From Rallus limicola (Eukaryota; Chordata; Aves; Gruiformes; Rallidae), in assembly GCA_022605955.1 (NCBI GenBank), contig JAKCOZ010000040.1:4226558-4290557 (forward strand): a stretch of DNA of 64,000 nucleotides. The letters run 5' to 3'. Below, in pieces: positions 21,103 through 34,070 of the stretch; the stretch's first letter is position 1; the number at the start of each line of letters is the position of its first letter. Both the position numbers and the translations under genes were made by a program. The notes under the pieces are model-generated. The model was not told where the DNA came from. It did not search any database and saw only the letters and a program-made list of their open reading frames with translations.

Positions 21103-24100
21103 TAGTTCCTGCCCCAATACTGGCTCCTTTTCTGCTTTAATCTTCCCTGTGTACTTCCCAGGGCTTTTGATAATAACCTGCCTCGTGGAGGAGGATGTGA
21201 ATTAGTAAAGCTTAGGAAAACATTCTGAAGATGGATAATGAAGTTAAGATGTGAAGTTGTGTTAAATATTTATATTGTAGTCATATCCTACACGAGGTTG
21301 CCTGTCAGGTCCCCTCTGATAGACACACGGATGCAGTGGTATGGTCTCTACTGCAGGGATGGTCAGTCACCTCAACTTGAACAAGAGGAAGTAGTTTATA
21401 CAAGGATTAACTTCAAGCACGTAACCCCTCCCATCTCAGCTGCTGGAACAACACACGCCTGAAGTCCACTTTAATGACTGGTTTATCACAGTCCTGCCAA
21501 GGGTCAGTACAGCAGGCTGTGGGTGGGGGGTTTGAAAGTCAGTGTCTTGTGCCACCGAAATGTGTGTCACAGAGGTGGGGTCCTGGTGAGGTGTGGAGTT
21601 TCACACCCTGCATCAAGGCATGCAACACATCGCCCATATTTGATGAGCAGAACAAGGCTGAGATGCAATCACAGGGATACACGGTGATTTGCTGGTTTTG
21701 GATAATATTGTGGATACCTTTGTATTTTATGGGTCTTCTTAACCCCGGCAGCTTGAGAGGAAAGAATGTGGTGTTATCCCCAGTGTTTGCAACCTGCCAC
21801 TGTCTTGTTCTGAGCCAGCTCCTGAACATCCACTAGCAAGCTGACCGCCTGCTTTTTAGGACTCTCTCACATGGAGTAACCCATTCCTTCGCATTTCGTG
21901 TGGGAGCCCTGAATGCATCGCATCTTGAAATCCACAGGGGCCTGTATGTCTGCCTCTCTGCTCACTGTGTGATGTTCCAAGAAGGTAGCTACCCTACCTA
22001 TCGTGGTGGCAGCCCTTCCTGTCCTCTGGACAAGGAAAATAGGCGGTGAGGAATTATTCGCTGTGTTTGGTGTTGCGGAGGAATTGTGGCTTCTTGTCTC
22101 TAGTAACCTTCCTGTAGTATGTCTCAGAAGACAGTGTGGCTGGGCATACTGGGGGCACGCTGCAGTTTGGATTGCTCAGTGCTGTTTGTTGGGGAGGTCA
22201 AAGATAGCCTGGGAAGTGCCAGATTTGATGATGTGTCCAGCTTTTCTGGTTTGCTGCAGAGGGGATGTGAGACAGACAACCAACCCCAAAAATGCCTTGG
22301 CTGTAGAATTTGTACACCTGAGATTCATTTGTGAATGTACTTCTTGAAACAGATGCAAGCATTATTTTTGGTCACACAGTTTTTACTTGGTTTGATGGGT
22401 TTTTTTAAGAGCATGGAGGAATTAATTTGGATACCACAAGACAGGTGCTTAAGATGATTTAATTTGGCACCACTTTGCTGTCCTGAAATGGACAGTACTA
22501 ACTTGCTACACCAAGTGTAGATGTGGCCCTTCATACTTGTATCAATTTTTTCTAAATAACAATCACACCTGCCCACAGTGATATTTAACATAACTCAATC
22601 CTTGTAAAAATGACAGACTTACCATCAACACTGCACTGACTGTGATTAGTCACGTATGTCAGCGTTAACAAGCCATGACACTTAAAGATGCCCTGTGTGC
22701 TTTTATCTCCATTTTTTTCTGTTGTGCTGTGCACTTGCTGTTCCCCCAGGAATGCTCATTGTCAGGGAGGTAATTTCACATCCTACCTATTTAGCAGATA
22801 GATTGTGAACGTTGATCTTTGTTCTTTTGAGGGAATAGATTTTCATCACCTGCAAAATAACTGACCGTCCTTACTTCGGTCTGGTGCGTGTGTCCCAGCC
22901 TCTGCTGAGAGGCCAGATACTCCATAGTCTGTACAATTTCAGTCCAGTCTATTGTCAACTGTAACCAGCTCTTTTAATCTTTTGTAGTAGATGTCAGGTG
23001 AGGAACTGACAGTTCCAAAGGTAACAATTTCCCATTTATCCACAGCCTGTGTAACACGGGAGTGGAGACTGGCTGCCTGTGAATGACCAGTGCTGTCAAT
23101 CCAATTTAAGACCTGCTCTTTTCTGTACTTCTGGAGGGATTCTGCCAGTATAATTTATCTGTAGATTATAAAGGATGGAGTGGCAGTGAATTTCAAGTCT
23201 ACATTCAATGTATTAGTTGTATTTTAAATATTTGATCACAGTAAGGCTGAAGATTCAATACCAATGCTGTGAATCTATGTTACAGGTGTCTGTAGTCAGA
23301 GTCACAGGACACCAAACATCTGGTAAATTCAGGACTCTCTGAGTTTATTTTACCTTATTTGTTCATGTTGCAGATTTCTCAGGTGGTGATCACTGTTGGA
23401 AATCTGTCCCTAGTTTATTATGTAAATGATTCCATTAGGTTAAATGGATCTGCTGTAAGTTAGGGTGCTACCCCCATATGTGTTATGCTGGTAGAATCCA
23501 TCCTGGTAAGACATACACATTTGACTAAATTACTTTTATATTCTCTGCTGTCTTGATCTGATGATCATCTGAATGCATTCCAGGTTAGGTGGGAACCACG
23601 GCATCCAAAGCCAAGACACGCAGGGAATAAGGGACTAGAAATAAGTGCACTTCATCTAAGGGAATAGAAACAACCCTAGAACAAATATTTATCTACTATT
23701 TTCTTAAAGGATTCCTTTTCTTCTCAGACATGAAGAAATTGGTGTAAGACAAACATGCTAGCAGCCACTATCTGTGTTAGCTCCTTTTTGTGCTCAGTAT
23801 GTTAAGGAAGGGGGGGAAAAAAATAGATAAAGATTTATGACTCATTGTTTTCCAAGGATGCTGCTTCCTCCGCAGATATTTACAGGTTGTTTTTTAGGAA
23901 AACTTACAGTTTACAGACTGCCCACTGAATATCCATTTTTATGTCAGGGTCATATTATTACTGCATAATTCATCATGTAATCGCCTAGGTGCTGCATTTG
24001 GAGCTCGATTAAAGGGGGGAAAAAAAACCCATTAGCTATTCTTATTATTTCTTTCACCATATAATAATGTAGTGATATAACCAGTATCTATCTCTGTTGG

Positions 24101-26939
24101 TAAGGTTGGTGCTCAGTTGGGACTGGAAGGTGCTGACAAAGGTCCCAGTGTAAGCATTCTTCTCTTTTCCATCTAGAAACACGGCTTGAATAGCTCTAGA
24201 GTCTTGAATACCTCTAGAGTCTTCTCTGGAGCAGGAGCCTGACATTTTGTACCAAACTAGCCTAAAAATAGCCTCAGGGTCACACTGTCACTTCAAAAAT
24301 CAACGCATAAAACATTGAGCACCTGGTAAGTACTGCAAGTGTTACTTCCAAAACTGAAAGTTATTTTCATTTGGAAAGTGTTCCAAAGCTTGACAGTGTT
24401 TCCCACACATTCCTACTGTCTTCCAGCTGGAAAAATTTGGAAAAAGTACTGAAGTGTGTGCGTATGTCAGGAGGGAAAGCTCACTCTACAAAAGCCTGAA
24501 AACATGTTTGGAAGCAATCATTTTCCAAGTAGGGTTGAAATGAAATGAAATCTTTTTTTCTAAGGAAAATATTTTTTGTCAGGGTATTCTGACCTCTTCA
24601 AATTCTCCTACCAATGACAAAGCATGGAGGAGAGAAAAAGAATTGGCTTATTTCCTCCAAACAACAAACCAAAATACTATAGGAAATGCCACTAAAACAA
24701 TGAAAGGGGTGTTAAAATTGCAAAGCCCAGGGATCTGAGCAGGAGGAAATGAGGGAATTGAGGCTCACATTTGATTTCGTTCATCACTTATACCTGAGCT
24801 GCCTTTGCCACGGGCCCCATTTTCTTCTGCTTCACCTGTTGGGTTGTTGTTAACACCAAGGCAAAGTATGAGTAAAAGGCATGGAGTATTTCTAAAGAAT
24901 GAATGTTTAAGTTGTCTGCACCAGGGTGAGTAACTGTGTAGTGCAGGGGGAACAATGTGCTGGACTCTGATCTTCCAGCTGCTGTCTTTTCATTCTACCT
25001 TTAACTTGTTTGCCTGTTGTGTGTTTACACTGTGCTGTCAAAAGCCCCAGCAGTGGAGCTGTGATATTTTCAATGGAGCTGTGGCAGACGTAGCTAAATC
25101 ACTGGTGTAAAGAACCTTTGGCTTTTTTACAGGACTGAATAGATTTGTCAGGAATGCTGAGCAGAAATAGCGTCTGGAAGGCCAGTTGGAAGCAAGGGAA
25201 AAGGGGAGGACCTTTACTGCATGTGAATAAAATCGTTAGCTGAAAGGTAAGAATCTCTTTAGACTGGCAGCTCCTACCTACCCTCAACAACTGCCCCAAT
25301 AGCTCAGCCATGCTCGTCTGCTCAGCGCCCTTCCAGAAACTATGGCTTTCTTCTGTCCTGTTGCTGCGGGTGAGGTCAATGTATGGCTCGTGGTAATGGA
25401 AGTGAGTTCTTGAGTATTCCCCAGAAGGTTTAGTGGTTGGGTTTTTTTCCTAAATAGAGAGAAAAAACAAAGGGAAGGCTGCTAAAATTATCCCTTGCAT
25501 TAGAAACAAATAAAAACATCAGTGGGAGCTCTGGGTGGCTTTGGTGGCCTGTCCTAGCTTCAGAAATGCATTAATTTACCCCATTCTCACCTAGAGGTGT
25601 CACTGCTCTGAATTAAACCAACTATAGGGACTGTGACCAATAAACAAGCTGCACTGAAACAGCATCAGCTGAATGAATGACTAGTTTAATGGCATCCACT
25701 GGAGAATGGTTTTGTCAATACCAGTAATGCTCCAGTATTGTAAATAAGGTGAGTTTGGGACTAGGAGATCAGCACTTGTTGGGTTATGGATTTCTTTTTC
25801 TGTATTGAAAGGGAATATAAAAGATGCAGGGTAGTTAAAGCATGGTTTGCATGGCTGGGAGGCAAGTGAGGAGGAGCAGATTGCAGTGTTGCCTTTATCC
25901 TGAAGACTAGTGCTGAACCTTACCCCATGTAATCTCTGCCCCTCCTCCAGAAAAAGTCCCTCTGGGTTTTTATCGCCAGTTGTAAATGTGTGTCTGAGAA
26001 CTTACTTTGGAGAAAGTTCCCTAATTTTTGAAGCCTGCCAGTAGAGAATGACATGAGCATTTCTTTGACTTAGCCATTATTAAGCCTATTTGTAGGATGG
26101 CCATTCAAGTACCCCTGCCTGGTGAACAGTGGATGCTCTGAAAGCTAATTAACTAGAGCAAAGCCACCCTTGAGGATGCAGGGAAGGTAATACTGACAGA
26201 AACCAGCAGCAGGGGCAAACAGTTAAGCAAATGGGAAGTTCTGCAAGTGACTCTGGAATTTACAGTGGGAAATTTCAAGGGAGTTTTGCTGTTTGTTTGA
26301 ATGGAGCCAGGATTTCACCTGGAGCTATGGAGGCCATCAGGAACCATAGATGGATCTAGTGTGACCTCTTGCAAAACGTGCATGCTACAGGGTAGAACAG
26401 CTAACCTGGGATGCAAAACTCCTGGAGAAAAAGAGTTCTTGGGATGCAAAAGCAGGAAGATTGGCCTAAAGTGGTCTCAGATTAGGATCATCCAACCCTT
26501 TTTCCTGTGCCTGTATGAGGGGGAGGAAGAGGTTGTGCTGTGCCCTCAGTCTCATATAGCTGAAGATACATAAGCAGAGGAAAAGGTTAATTTGAATATA
26601 ATCATCCTTTTCTGTACTGTGATAAAAATGAGGTTTAGAGCTTAAGCACTTATTTTTAGGATTGACAATACACAGCTCTCTTTATTGGCCCACAAAAAAA
26701 GTAAAAATAGATGGATGGGGATTGTGCAGATGTATGTGAATAATTCTTGGCAAAACCTGTTATATATTCCTCAAATGCTAAATCTTAAGACATTTTACTC
26801 TCTCATTTCCAGTTACATGTTTTGCTGCACTTAATCTTTTTTTATATGAGATCATTCTCAAATATTGCCATTTTTAAATGGTTTTCCTGGTGCAAGTCTG
26901 TCCTTTTTTTTTTTTTCCCCCTAAAGCTTCTTGTGTGAC
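21103..26939. other. Non-coding sequence
   Basis: No supported gene occurs here. Open frames up to about 120 codons overlap on both strands (for example 21474-21836 and its antisense shadow) and resemble nothing known to me. Short homopolymer patches occur near 23808-23824 and 24014-24030, where a G run passes into an A run. The region around 23860-24010 is AT-rich and repeat-free and could include conserved non-coding sequence. Confidence 0.45.
24185..24220 (+). repeat. 18-bp tandem duplication, two copies
   Basis: The 18-base unit CTTGAATAGCTCTAGAGT is followed directly by the same unit with a single G-to-C change. Two copies at 17/18 identity indicate a fairly recent local duplication. 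No function is apparent. Confidence 0.85.
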
Positions 26940-26952
26940 ATAAATATTATTT

Positions 26953-27288
26953 CTACACTTGAAGATCAAATGGATTACTTGAATTAACAGTGCCTGTGCC
27001 CTCAGTCAATTGCTGCTGTTGTGCTTTGTACTTAATGGTGGACTCCACAAAACCTGTTGGGAGGATGTTTTCCTCTTTAACTTGCTCAGATATTTTTCTG
27101 TTCCTGTACACAGGTTTTGTAGCTGAAACTTGCAGCACGTTTTGAAGGCAGCCAAGAAGGAACTTTAATGGCTCTCTTGGAAGTTGTTCAAAACCCACTC
27201 CTGTCAACTGCATTGGATATTGTATAAGGCCCCAAAAGCAGTTTCCAGGGAGATAAAAGGTAAGGGATGATAATTTGAATGCTCTAGG
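26953..27288 (-). CDS. Unexplained minus-strand open frame, possible terminal exon
   Basis: An open frame of about 112 codons runs on the minus strand from a stop near 27289 to a TAG near 26953. The translation reads unlike random AT-rich sequence. It has a segment with NCFWGLIQYPMQL, a middle part with KISEQVKEEN, a short glutamine run (QQQQL) and an end in NPFDLQV. An internal ATG at about 27211-27213 would give 86 residues. I do not recognise the protein. It could be a last coding exon of a leftward gene starting in island 2, part of a retrocopy, or chance. No convincing splice acceptor was settled on, so the 5' limit is only the stop-to-stop boundary. Confidence 0.18.
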   Translation of the reverse strand, partial: PRAFKLSSLTFYLPGNCFWGLIQYPMQLTGVGFEQLPREPLKFLLGCLQNVLQVSATKPVYRNRKISEQVKEENILPTGFVESTIKYKAQQQQLTEGTGTVNSSNPFDLQV

Positions 27289-30200
27289 CCTGTATTAACA
27301 ATGCCTTTGGAAGATTAAAACTTCTAAGTATATCTTGTTATACAAAAATCCATCTAGATCGTTAAACTGGGTTCTTGTCTCTTCGTTTGGGCCCTGTACC
27401 CTGTTCTGTGGCTCTCCAGAAATTCTGGCTTCAATAGTTCCTTTTCCCCAAGAATTATCTGCCTTATGCTTGAAAGAGTAACAACTGAAAAACTATTTCA
27501 AACCCCAGCAAAAACTGGCCCCGTGCCCCTCAATGAACGTCCTCTCTCCCATAAACCCAGCTTGGGCTCCCTGTGCCTCCTGCCAGGATCTGTTGCTCCA
27601 ACAAAGAAAAAGCATCCTGCTGCCTCAACACATGACTGTTTCCCATCAGAGTGGCTCAGACTCTGAGGTGTTTTTATACATTTGCTTACTTTTCCTATGG
27701 TAATAAATCCAGCCTTGATCAGATCATCTCACCAAGCTACAGAGAGTCTCTATTTATTATCTGTATGTGAGGAGCAAAGCACAAAGCAGAGATGGTGCTC
27801 CACCAGGACGTGTTGAAATCACACCTTATTCTCTGTAGGAATAATCTAGTTCCAGCTCAAATCTGAATTCTTAAGCACTATTTCAGGCTTCTTCCTTTTG
27901 GGGCTCCCTTAACTTTAAGCTTTTGAGCAATTTGATTTGGGGATTTTTTTCTTTTGTTCCCCCTTCAAGTTAGTTCTCACCTTTGTTTTAAATTTCATCT
28001 TCTGCACCCGGATGTTTTCAGGACACAATTCCTGAAGCTGTTGTTACAGAAGCTGAACTAGAAGGTTACTTTTGCCTCCTAGGCCAGGGTCTTTTGCAGG
28101 TTCATTAACATCATGATCTCAGGAGCACTTAGAGTCAATCATTAACTCAGTATTAGAATATAAGCTGCCACTGCTGGAAATCATTGTTTGAGGGTAGGCA
28201 GCCTATGAGGTGGGCTAGAGACACACTTTAGATGCTGTCCCCAGAGGAGTGTTAGTGTTACAGTGGGATTCTGCTCTCAGACCTCTGGCTGTAAGGAGAA
28301 CTCCTCATGGCTGATTCAGGGTGCCCTTTACCAGCTGCTGCTCCTGCTGCTCAGGAGTAACAGGAGTCCTCAGTGTTTCCCTAATGTGGGTAGTTTATAA
28401 TTAGTTTCCTGTTTGACCTTGCCTCACTCTTGCCTTCCCCCTTGTTCCACACTCCACCTCTGAGCTGAATGTTCTTTATTTTGGTACAGCCCATGTTCCC
28501 TGTGCATCCTCATCATGGCTGCTTGTAGTAACAGACCCAGCAGACTTCCTTTCCTTCATGCTAGTGCCTTGGCTGCTGTTTTTCATTCAGCAACATCTCT
28601 CTGAGAAGTGAGCGTAATGTGGGGTCCAGAGACAGGAAAAACAGGCTGCTTTTTAGTGTCTTTCTCTTGATTCTGATTAGAACAACCCAGCCAGTGTTTC
28701 TTGCCTGTTTGAGCCCCAGATAAAGAAATGACATTTATTCTCCCTTCACACACAGCCTAGACATGGGAAGTGTTTTATTCCCCAAGTGCTAGAGGAAAGA
28801 GATTATTTTTAAATTTTGCATACAAGAAGGTTCCTTCATGGAAGAGGAATTGTTCCCTTGGATTATTTTCATCTGTGTGCTTAAAACTCCTTGGTACCAT
28901 GTCTGGTGCTTGGTTCATCTTTGTTGCCTCTATGCCATACCCTGTTGTTTCCTCCTGTCTTTTACTGTTCTCAGTATTCAAGTCCTATTTGAAAAACTCT
29001 TCCTAAATTTGAGAGGCCAGAATGCTGTTGGATGAGCATTTCTGCACCTCTGATAGATGTGTCTTAGTGTTACCTGGGATTTAAAGTCAAAGCAAACTCT
29101 CGATGAGACTTTGTGCATGCAGTCTGTCTGTATAAACCTGTAGAGTGTCTGTGTGTTAGCCCAGCCTTACAGGTCTCTGCACCCTTGTGGTCTTGTGCCT
29201 ATGTTCTCCAGACTTGTTCTTACCCCTGGGAAATACTGTGTTGGCATCAGCTGAAAAGCTAAATACTGAGCACTTCTGAAAACAGTGGCTTCTCCTCTGC
29301 ATCTGTGCTGATTCTGTCCTTTGGGCTGTAGAGCTTCCACTAGCTAATTCTTTATGTCTTAAAAAATTTAAGTCTGTCTCCCTAAGTTTGCTCCTAAAAT
29401 CTTTCTTAAATGGGAAGAAATAACAGCACAAATTTAAAAAGAAAGAAATTCATTCAGGCACGAAGTTGATGGATGCTTCTTGTGAGGAGTTGCTGTTGAG
29501 TGTGATATTTGCACCAAAAGGAGAGGTGGAAACACTATGATGACTTTCTGATGTTTCCACACTCCATCACAACAATCTTCATTCCAAACTGGAGTGGATA
29601 CAAACAGCAGCTCCACTTACAGAGCCTCCTCCAGGGAAGCAGTGTGCAGTCTGCCCTTTGCAGGAGAGGAGACAACCTGGCTGGCATTAATTCACACGTT
29701 CTAGGCAGCCCAGTCAGTCTCTCTCTTTCAGCTTGTGATATCTTTGGGCAAAGTCGCTTGTGCCACAGTGCACTGAAGGCATTATGTAAAGGGTGTTGCA
29801 TTGCCACATTTGTCAGGAGTTGAGAGTGTTTCAGTGCAGCAGAGATTAGTGGGAAGCTCCCAGAGAAAAGGAAAAAACCCAGCTTCAGCCTGATCTAATA
29901 GGAGGGTCCCCCATGACTGTGGCTGCAGTGGGACCTCCTGGGCAGTGGTGGTGGTGTTCATGGTGGTTTGGGGGCTTTTGCCACCTTTTTCTTCTTTCTC
30001 ATTTGCCATCTTTATTTATTTATTTTTAATTTCCCCTTTGTTCTACCGTCCTGGCTCTGCTGGAGAACTCACTTTCAAAAGTTTTCAGGACATCCAGTGA
30101 CATCCAGTGTAGCAACACTCATCTTAGGTAAAGTGATCACCCCTGACCACAGCACCATGCTGGAGCTGTTGTTGTTTTGGTTTGGGGTTTTTGTGAATTT

Positions 30201-31524
30201 TTACATGCCTTAAATGGCATGCAGAGTTCTGGTGAATCACTCATCCTTTTTATAACATGAATAGAGCAGTCACTTCAGTTCCTTACAAGCATTCGTTAAT
30301 ACTTAAGTTTCCTGAAGACCTTATTTCATTAGGCAGAGTCTCTGTGTCCATTCTAATGAAAGCAGTGATTCAGAGCTCTTTACAGAGGCTTCAGTGGGAT
30401 CCTGGTCCCCTGAAAACTCATATATAAGCAGACTGCTGCATGGACTTGTCTGCAGAGGCTGGTGGTGTCTGTTAGGGGGCTGCCAAACCCACTAGCCCAA
30501 AGTGAAAGCTGCTGCAGCTCCCAGATGCCACCAGTAGTGCTGGGAGGAGCAGGTCTGGGTGCTCTGACAGCTCACGGGAGCTTCTCTGCCTGTCGGTTTT
30601 CCTCTGTGTTTCTTCCTTTGAGTGCAGGTGAGCATGTTACTCCATACACTAAAGAAGTCTACATAGACATGCAGAGCTTGTCCATGGAAAAGAAAACCAC
30701 TTGCTTAGTGAATGTCTGCAAACCTGGATGTTCTGAGTCCCACGGACGATGGCAAATGGTTGTGGGTTGAAAGACACGGACTGAGTTACATTGCCAGAGA
30801 GCTACTAACCTTGTTCAGCTATAACCTCTAACAGTTCTTGCTGCCTCTCTGCTTATAGTTGTCTGATTACTTATTTAAAAGACTTTGTGGAAGAAGAGAC
30901 AGAAGCTATATGTATCATTGCACATAGCCTGAATATTTCAGTGTAAGAGTGCAGTGGAGGTTAGAGCACTGGAAGCAGCACCAAGTGCCAAAAGCTGACC
31001 ACATGTTTTCTGTGCTTTCCTTGCTGTGCTTTGCTTGAGTAATCAGGACAATTCTCTGTAAGGCACAAAATGAAAGTAAATGATTAGAATAAAGATGTGC
31101 TGAGCTACTTGACAAGACTTGAGTACAGGGTACAGAATCTGTGGGTGTTTGGCACAGCCCCAGCACTGCAGATATTTTAGCTCCTGCTTATTTTTGATTC
31201 TGTTCAAATACAACGTACCTTAAAAAAATCAACTGCAAAGTATCTGATGTTACACAACAGAGATTCATAATGGGGAGAAATGGCACGACAAAGCTATAGG
31301 CACAAGTTGTAGGGCTCAACTGGTGTTCTGAATTATCTGTGATTCAACTAGTTCTGGAGTGCTTGGGCAATGACTGTTAGCAGAGTGGTTGGGGCTATGG
31401 CATCACCCTCTTTTAGAGAAGAGACCCACAGAAGGGCTCCAGCCAGCCACACTGTTACTGGTTCCATTCACTTACAACCCTTTGTAGAGTTCAAAAGCAG
31501 CCAGGATGGGATGCTGAGGAAAGG
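27289..31524. other. Non-coding sequence
   Basis: No supported gene is present. A 10-bp unit, GACATCCAGT, is tandemly duplicated exactly at 30089-30108, and a TTTATTTATTTATTT patch lies near 30008-30030. The overlapping frames around 29434-29823 on both strands are shadows of each other and match no family I know. Confidence 0.45.
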
Positions 31525-31765
31525 GATCCATGGGCATCCACAGCTGCTCTGGGCAACCTGTGCCGGTGCCTGACCACCTTCATGGTAAAGAATTTCTTCC
31601 CAATACCTAATCTGAAACAATCCTCTTTCAGTTTAAACCCATTACCCCTCATCCTATCACTACCTGTCCTTGTAAAAAGTCCTTTTTCATCCCTCTGAAA
31701 TAGGCTCCAGCAGATGAATTGCTGAGGAAATCAAAGAATCATTTAGGTTGGAAAACTCATTTCAC
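31525..31765 (-). repeat. CR1 LINE 3' fragments, antisense
   Basis: On the plus strand this reads as reversed CR1: CAGCTGCTCTGGGCAACCTG near 31543, AGAATTTCTTCCCAATACCT near 31590, and a TTAAACCCATTACCCCTCATC-type block near 31635. The core is roughly 31530-31715. A second piece near 31733-31758 (AAGAATCATTTAGGTTGGAA) is the reversed extreme 3' end, which normally lies on the other side of the core. The two pieces are therefore either two insertions or one rearranged copy. No coding capacity remains. Confidence 0.88.
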
Positions 31766-33979
31766 TCACTCGCCTTGCTTCTGGCTAAAGTGGTAGTGGA
31801 AGGGACTGAAAGCTGTGGCAGAGAGCCCTTCCCATCCTGCCTGTCCTAGGACACATTTTAATTTAGGCAGTTTGGAGATATTCCTGGGATCCTTTGCCAG
31901 GAGCATACATACAGTGAGTCTGGTGGTAGCAGGAGCAATCTGTAGCTCTCTGGGGTTGCCCAGTTAAGCTGCAAGTCCAAGCTTTGTTTCTCAGTTGCAG
32001 GTCTGGGATGCAGGCATCGCATCGGGACCAGGAGGAAGAAATGACTCTCGTGTGTGGGCTACTGTTAACTATCAGTGCAAAACCAAGAGAGGAGAAAGAC
32101 TCAAGTGCTGGGATAATAACTGCTAGCAGGCAGCTGGGATCAGCTGAAGTAAGGAAACTCTTTAAAAGACATCACAGCATCAAAGCATCATTTTTCACTT
32201 GGTGAATTCAGATCGAGTATGCCTACAGTGTCGTTTGTCCTGAAGATTCAGATTCCTGAGCTCCATCACTGATTGCTGATGTCTCTAGAGAGGGACCTAC
32301 CACTGAACTGCAGGCATCTCTAGGGGATAAAACAGCAGCAGTTGACAAAATCATAAGAAAGAAGTTTCAGTGAAATAACAGAGCAGCTGGGGAGGACTGT
32401 AGGAAGGGTGCACAGACAGAGCACAGCACAATAGGCTGAGCAAGCTGCATCTTGACCACGTTCTTGCCTTAAAGATGCACAGTTCTGAAAGAACTGGTGT
32501 TAAGAGTTACCAGTTCTGCACTGGGGTGAACACACAAGCTTTGCAGATCTTCATAGCTATCCCCTGGCGACAGGAAGCTGTCAAGTGAGAAATGCAGTAA
32601 TGGTTACAGGAGACACTGAAGAGGAGCAGTGAAAGTGATGAGCCTTTTATGAAAGGAAAGACCCACACCTTCTTTCATAGTAAGAAAATCTTTTGAGGAT
32701 AGCCCACCCATGTTTCAGAGGCAGCTGCTGTGCTGATTATTGCAGGCCAGAATGTTCCATCAGCACACACCTACTTCGCAATACCAGTTGGGTTAATGAA
32801 GAGAAGGTTGCGCTTTGGTTCAGGGGCCTTTTGAAGGTGGAATAAACAACTATCTTTATTCCCTTGGGAGAAAAAAAAAAAGAGTGGAAATTCTGCCAGC
32901 TGGTATGTAATACGAGAGTGCTTTGCATGGTGTATTTTCACAGCTGTCTTATCAGTTTCCTAAAATGAATCAGGGTGGAGCAAACAGTTTAGGAATGTCA
33001 TGAAAAAAAGGATTTGGAGCTTTGCTGCAGTTCACGATAATGATGCTCTCTTGGAATAGTGTATCAGAGTTGGAAGATCCTATTGGAGATAGGAATGATG
33101 CTTTTAAAATATTCTCACACAAAATTCAGCAGCTATTGTGTCTAAACAGTGGATGGAGAGATCCTCTCCCCTCGTTATGGTGGTTTGACTCGGGGGGCAT
33201 TTCCACATCTGCTGGGAGATTCACTTCTGCAAAACGTGGCAGTTCCTGTGGCTGGGACTCACTGCAGTGGGAGCTGAAGGATCTCGAAACTGCCGACCTG
33301 AGCACTTCTTAGTTGACATCATCAGCTCCATCTCAACCAAGCGCTAAAGGTCAGGTATTTCCCCCACTGGAGAGGGTGGGAGAACCCTGACTGATTTCAG
33401 TGGTTTTAGCATCATAAACCAAACCCCAGAGGGATGAGGAAGGAAGCGTTTCAGTGCTGTTATGTCCAGAAAAAGTTACTGTGCTGTTTCTGTGTCATCA
33501 GCATCGCTGTTGAATTAACACAGTAACTGCTCAGACCAGTGCTTTGTGTTTTGGTGTAGGCAAGCAATCAAAAAATAAACCCACACTGACTTATTGCATG
33601 AGTTGCTTAGGAGATGTGCTCTGCTGGAAGAGAATGGGACATGTTCTCTTAGCACTGCTAGAGGTTAATGCAATACATGGGGCTTTTACAGCAGTTTCAC
33701 TAAATATCTGCTATTCCATCACTGCTGAGAGTTGCAGCATATTTGACAGAAACAAATTGAGTGAACCAAAGCTCTTTCCTTTCATAAAAATGACTACAAC
33801 TAAAACTGTACTCTTTAAAACACACCATATTAAATCAACTTATCAAACTTCTGACAGCTTTACTTCAGCTTCCTTATTTTGTTGGCTTGTAAAATACTTA
33901 GCAGTGCTTTAGAACCGGTATTTTTCCTGAAGATTTCCCAAGTGTGACTGTGAAGGTGAGCACTGTTGCCTCCCTTGCA
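31766..33979. other. Non-coding sequence
   Basis: I see no supported gene. The plus-strand frame at 33544-33912 (122 codons) is not recognised and has the composition of chance sequence. An A run lies near 32870-32881. Confidence 0.45.
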
Positions 33980-34070
33980 GATACAGAACTGTAGGGGTCG
34001 GAAAGAACCTCCAGAGATTGAGTCCAACCCTCTGCCAAAGCAGGTTCCCTAGAAAACCTCACCTGTCTGC
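33980..34070 (-). repeat. CR1 LINE terminal 3' fragment, antisense
   Basis: About 90 bp match the reversed CR1 3' end: GAACTGTAGGGGTCGGAAAG near 33987, AGTCCAACCCTCTGCCAAAG near 34020, then CAGGTTCCCTAGA. This is one of the short 5'-truncated insertions typical of the family. Confidence 0.88.
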
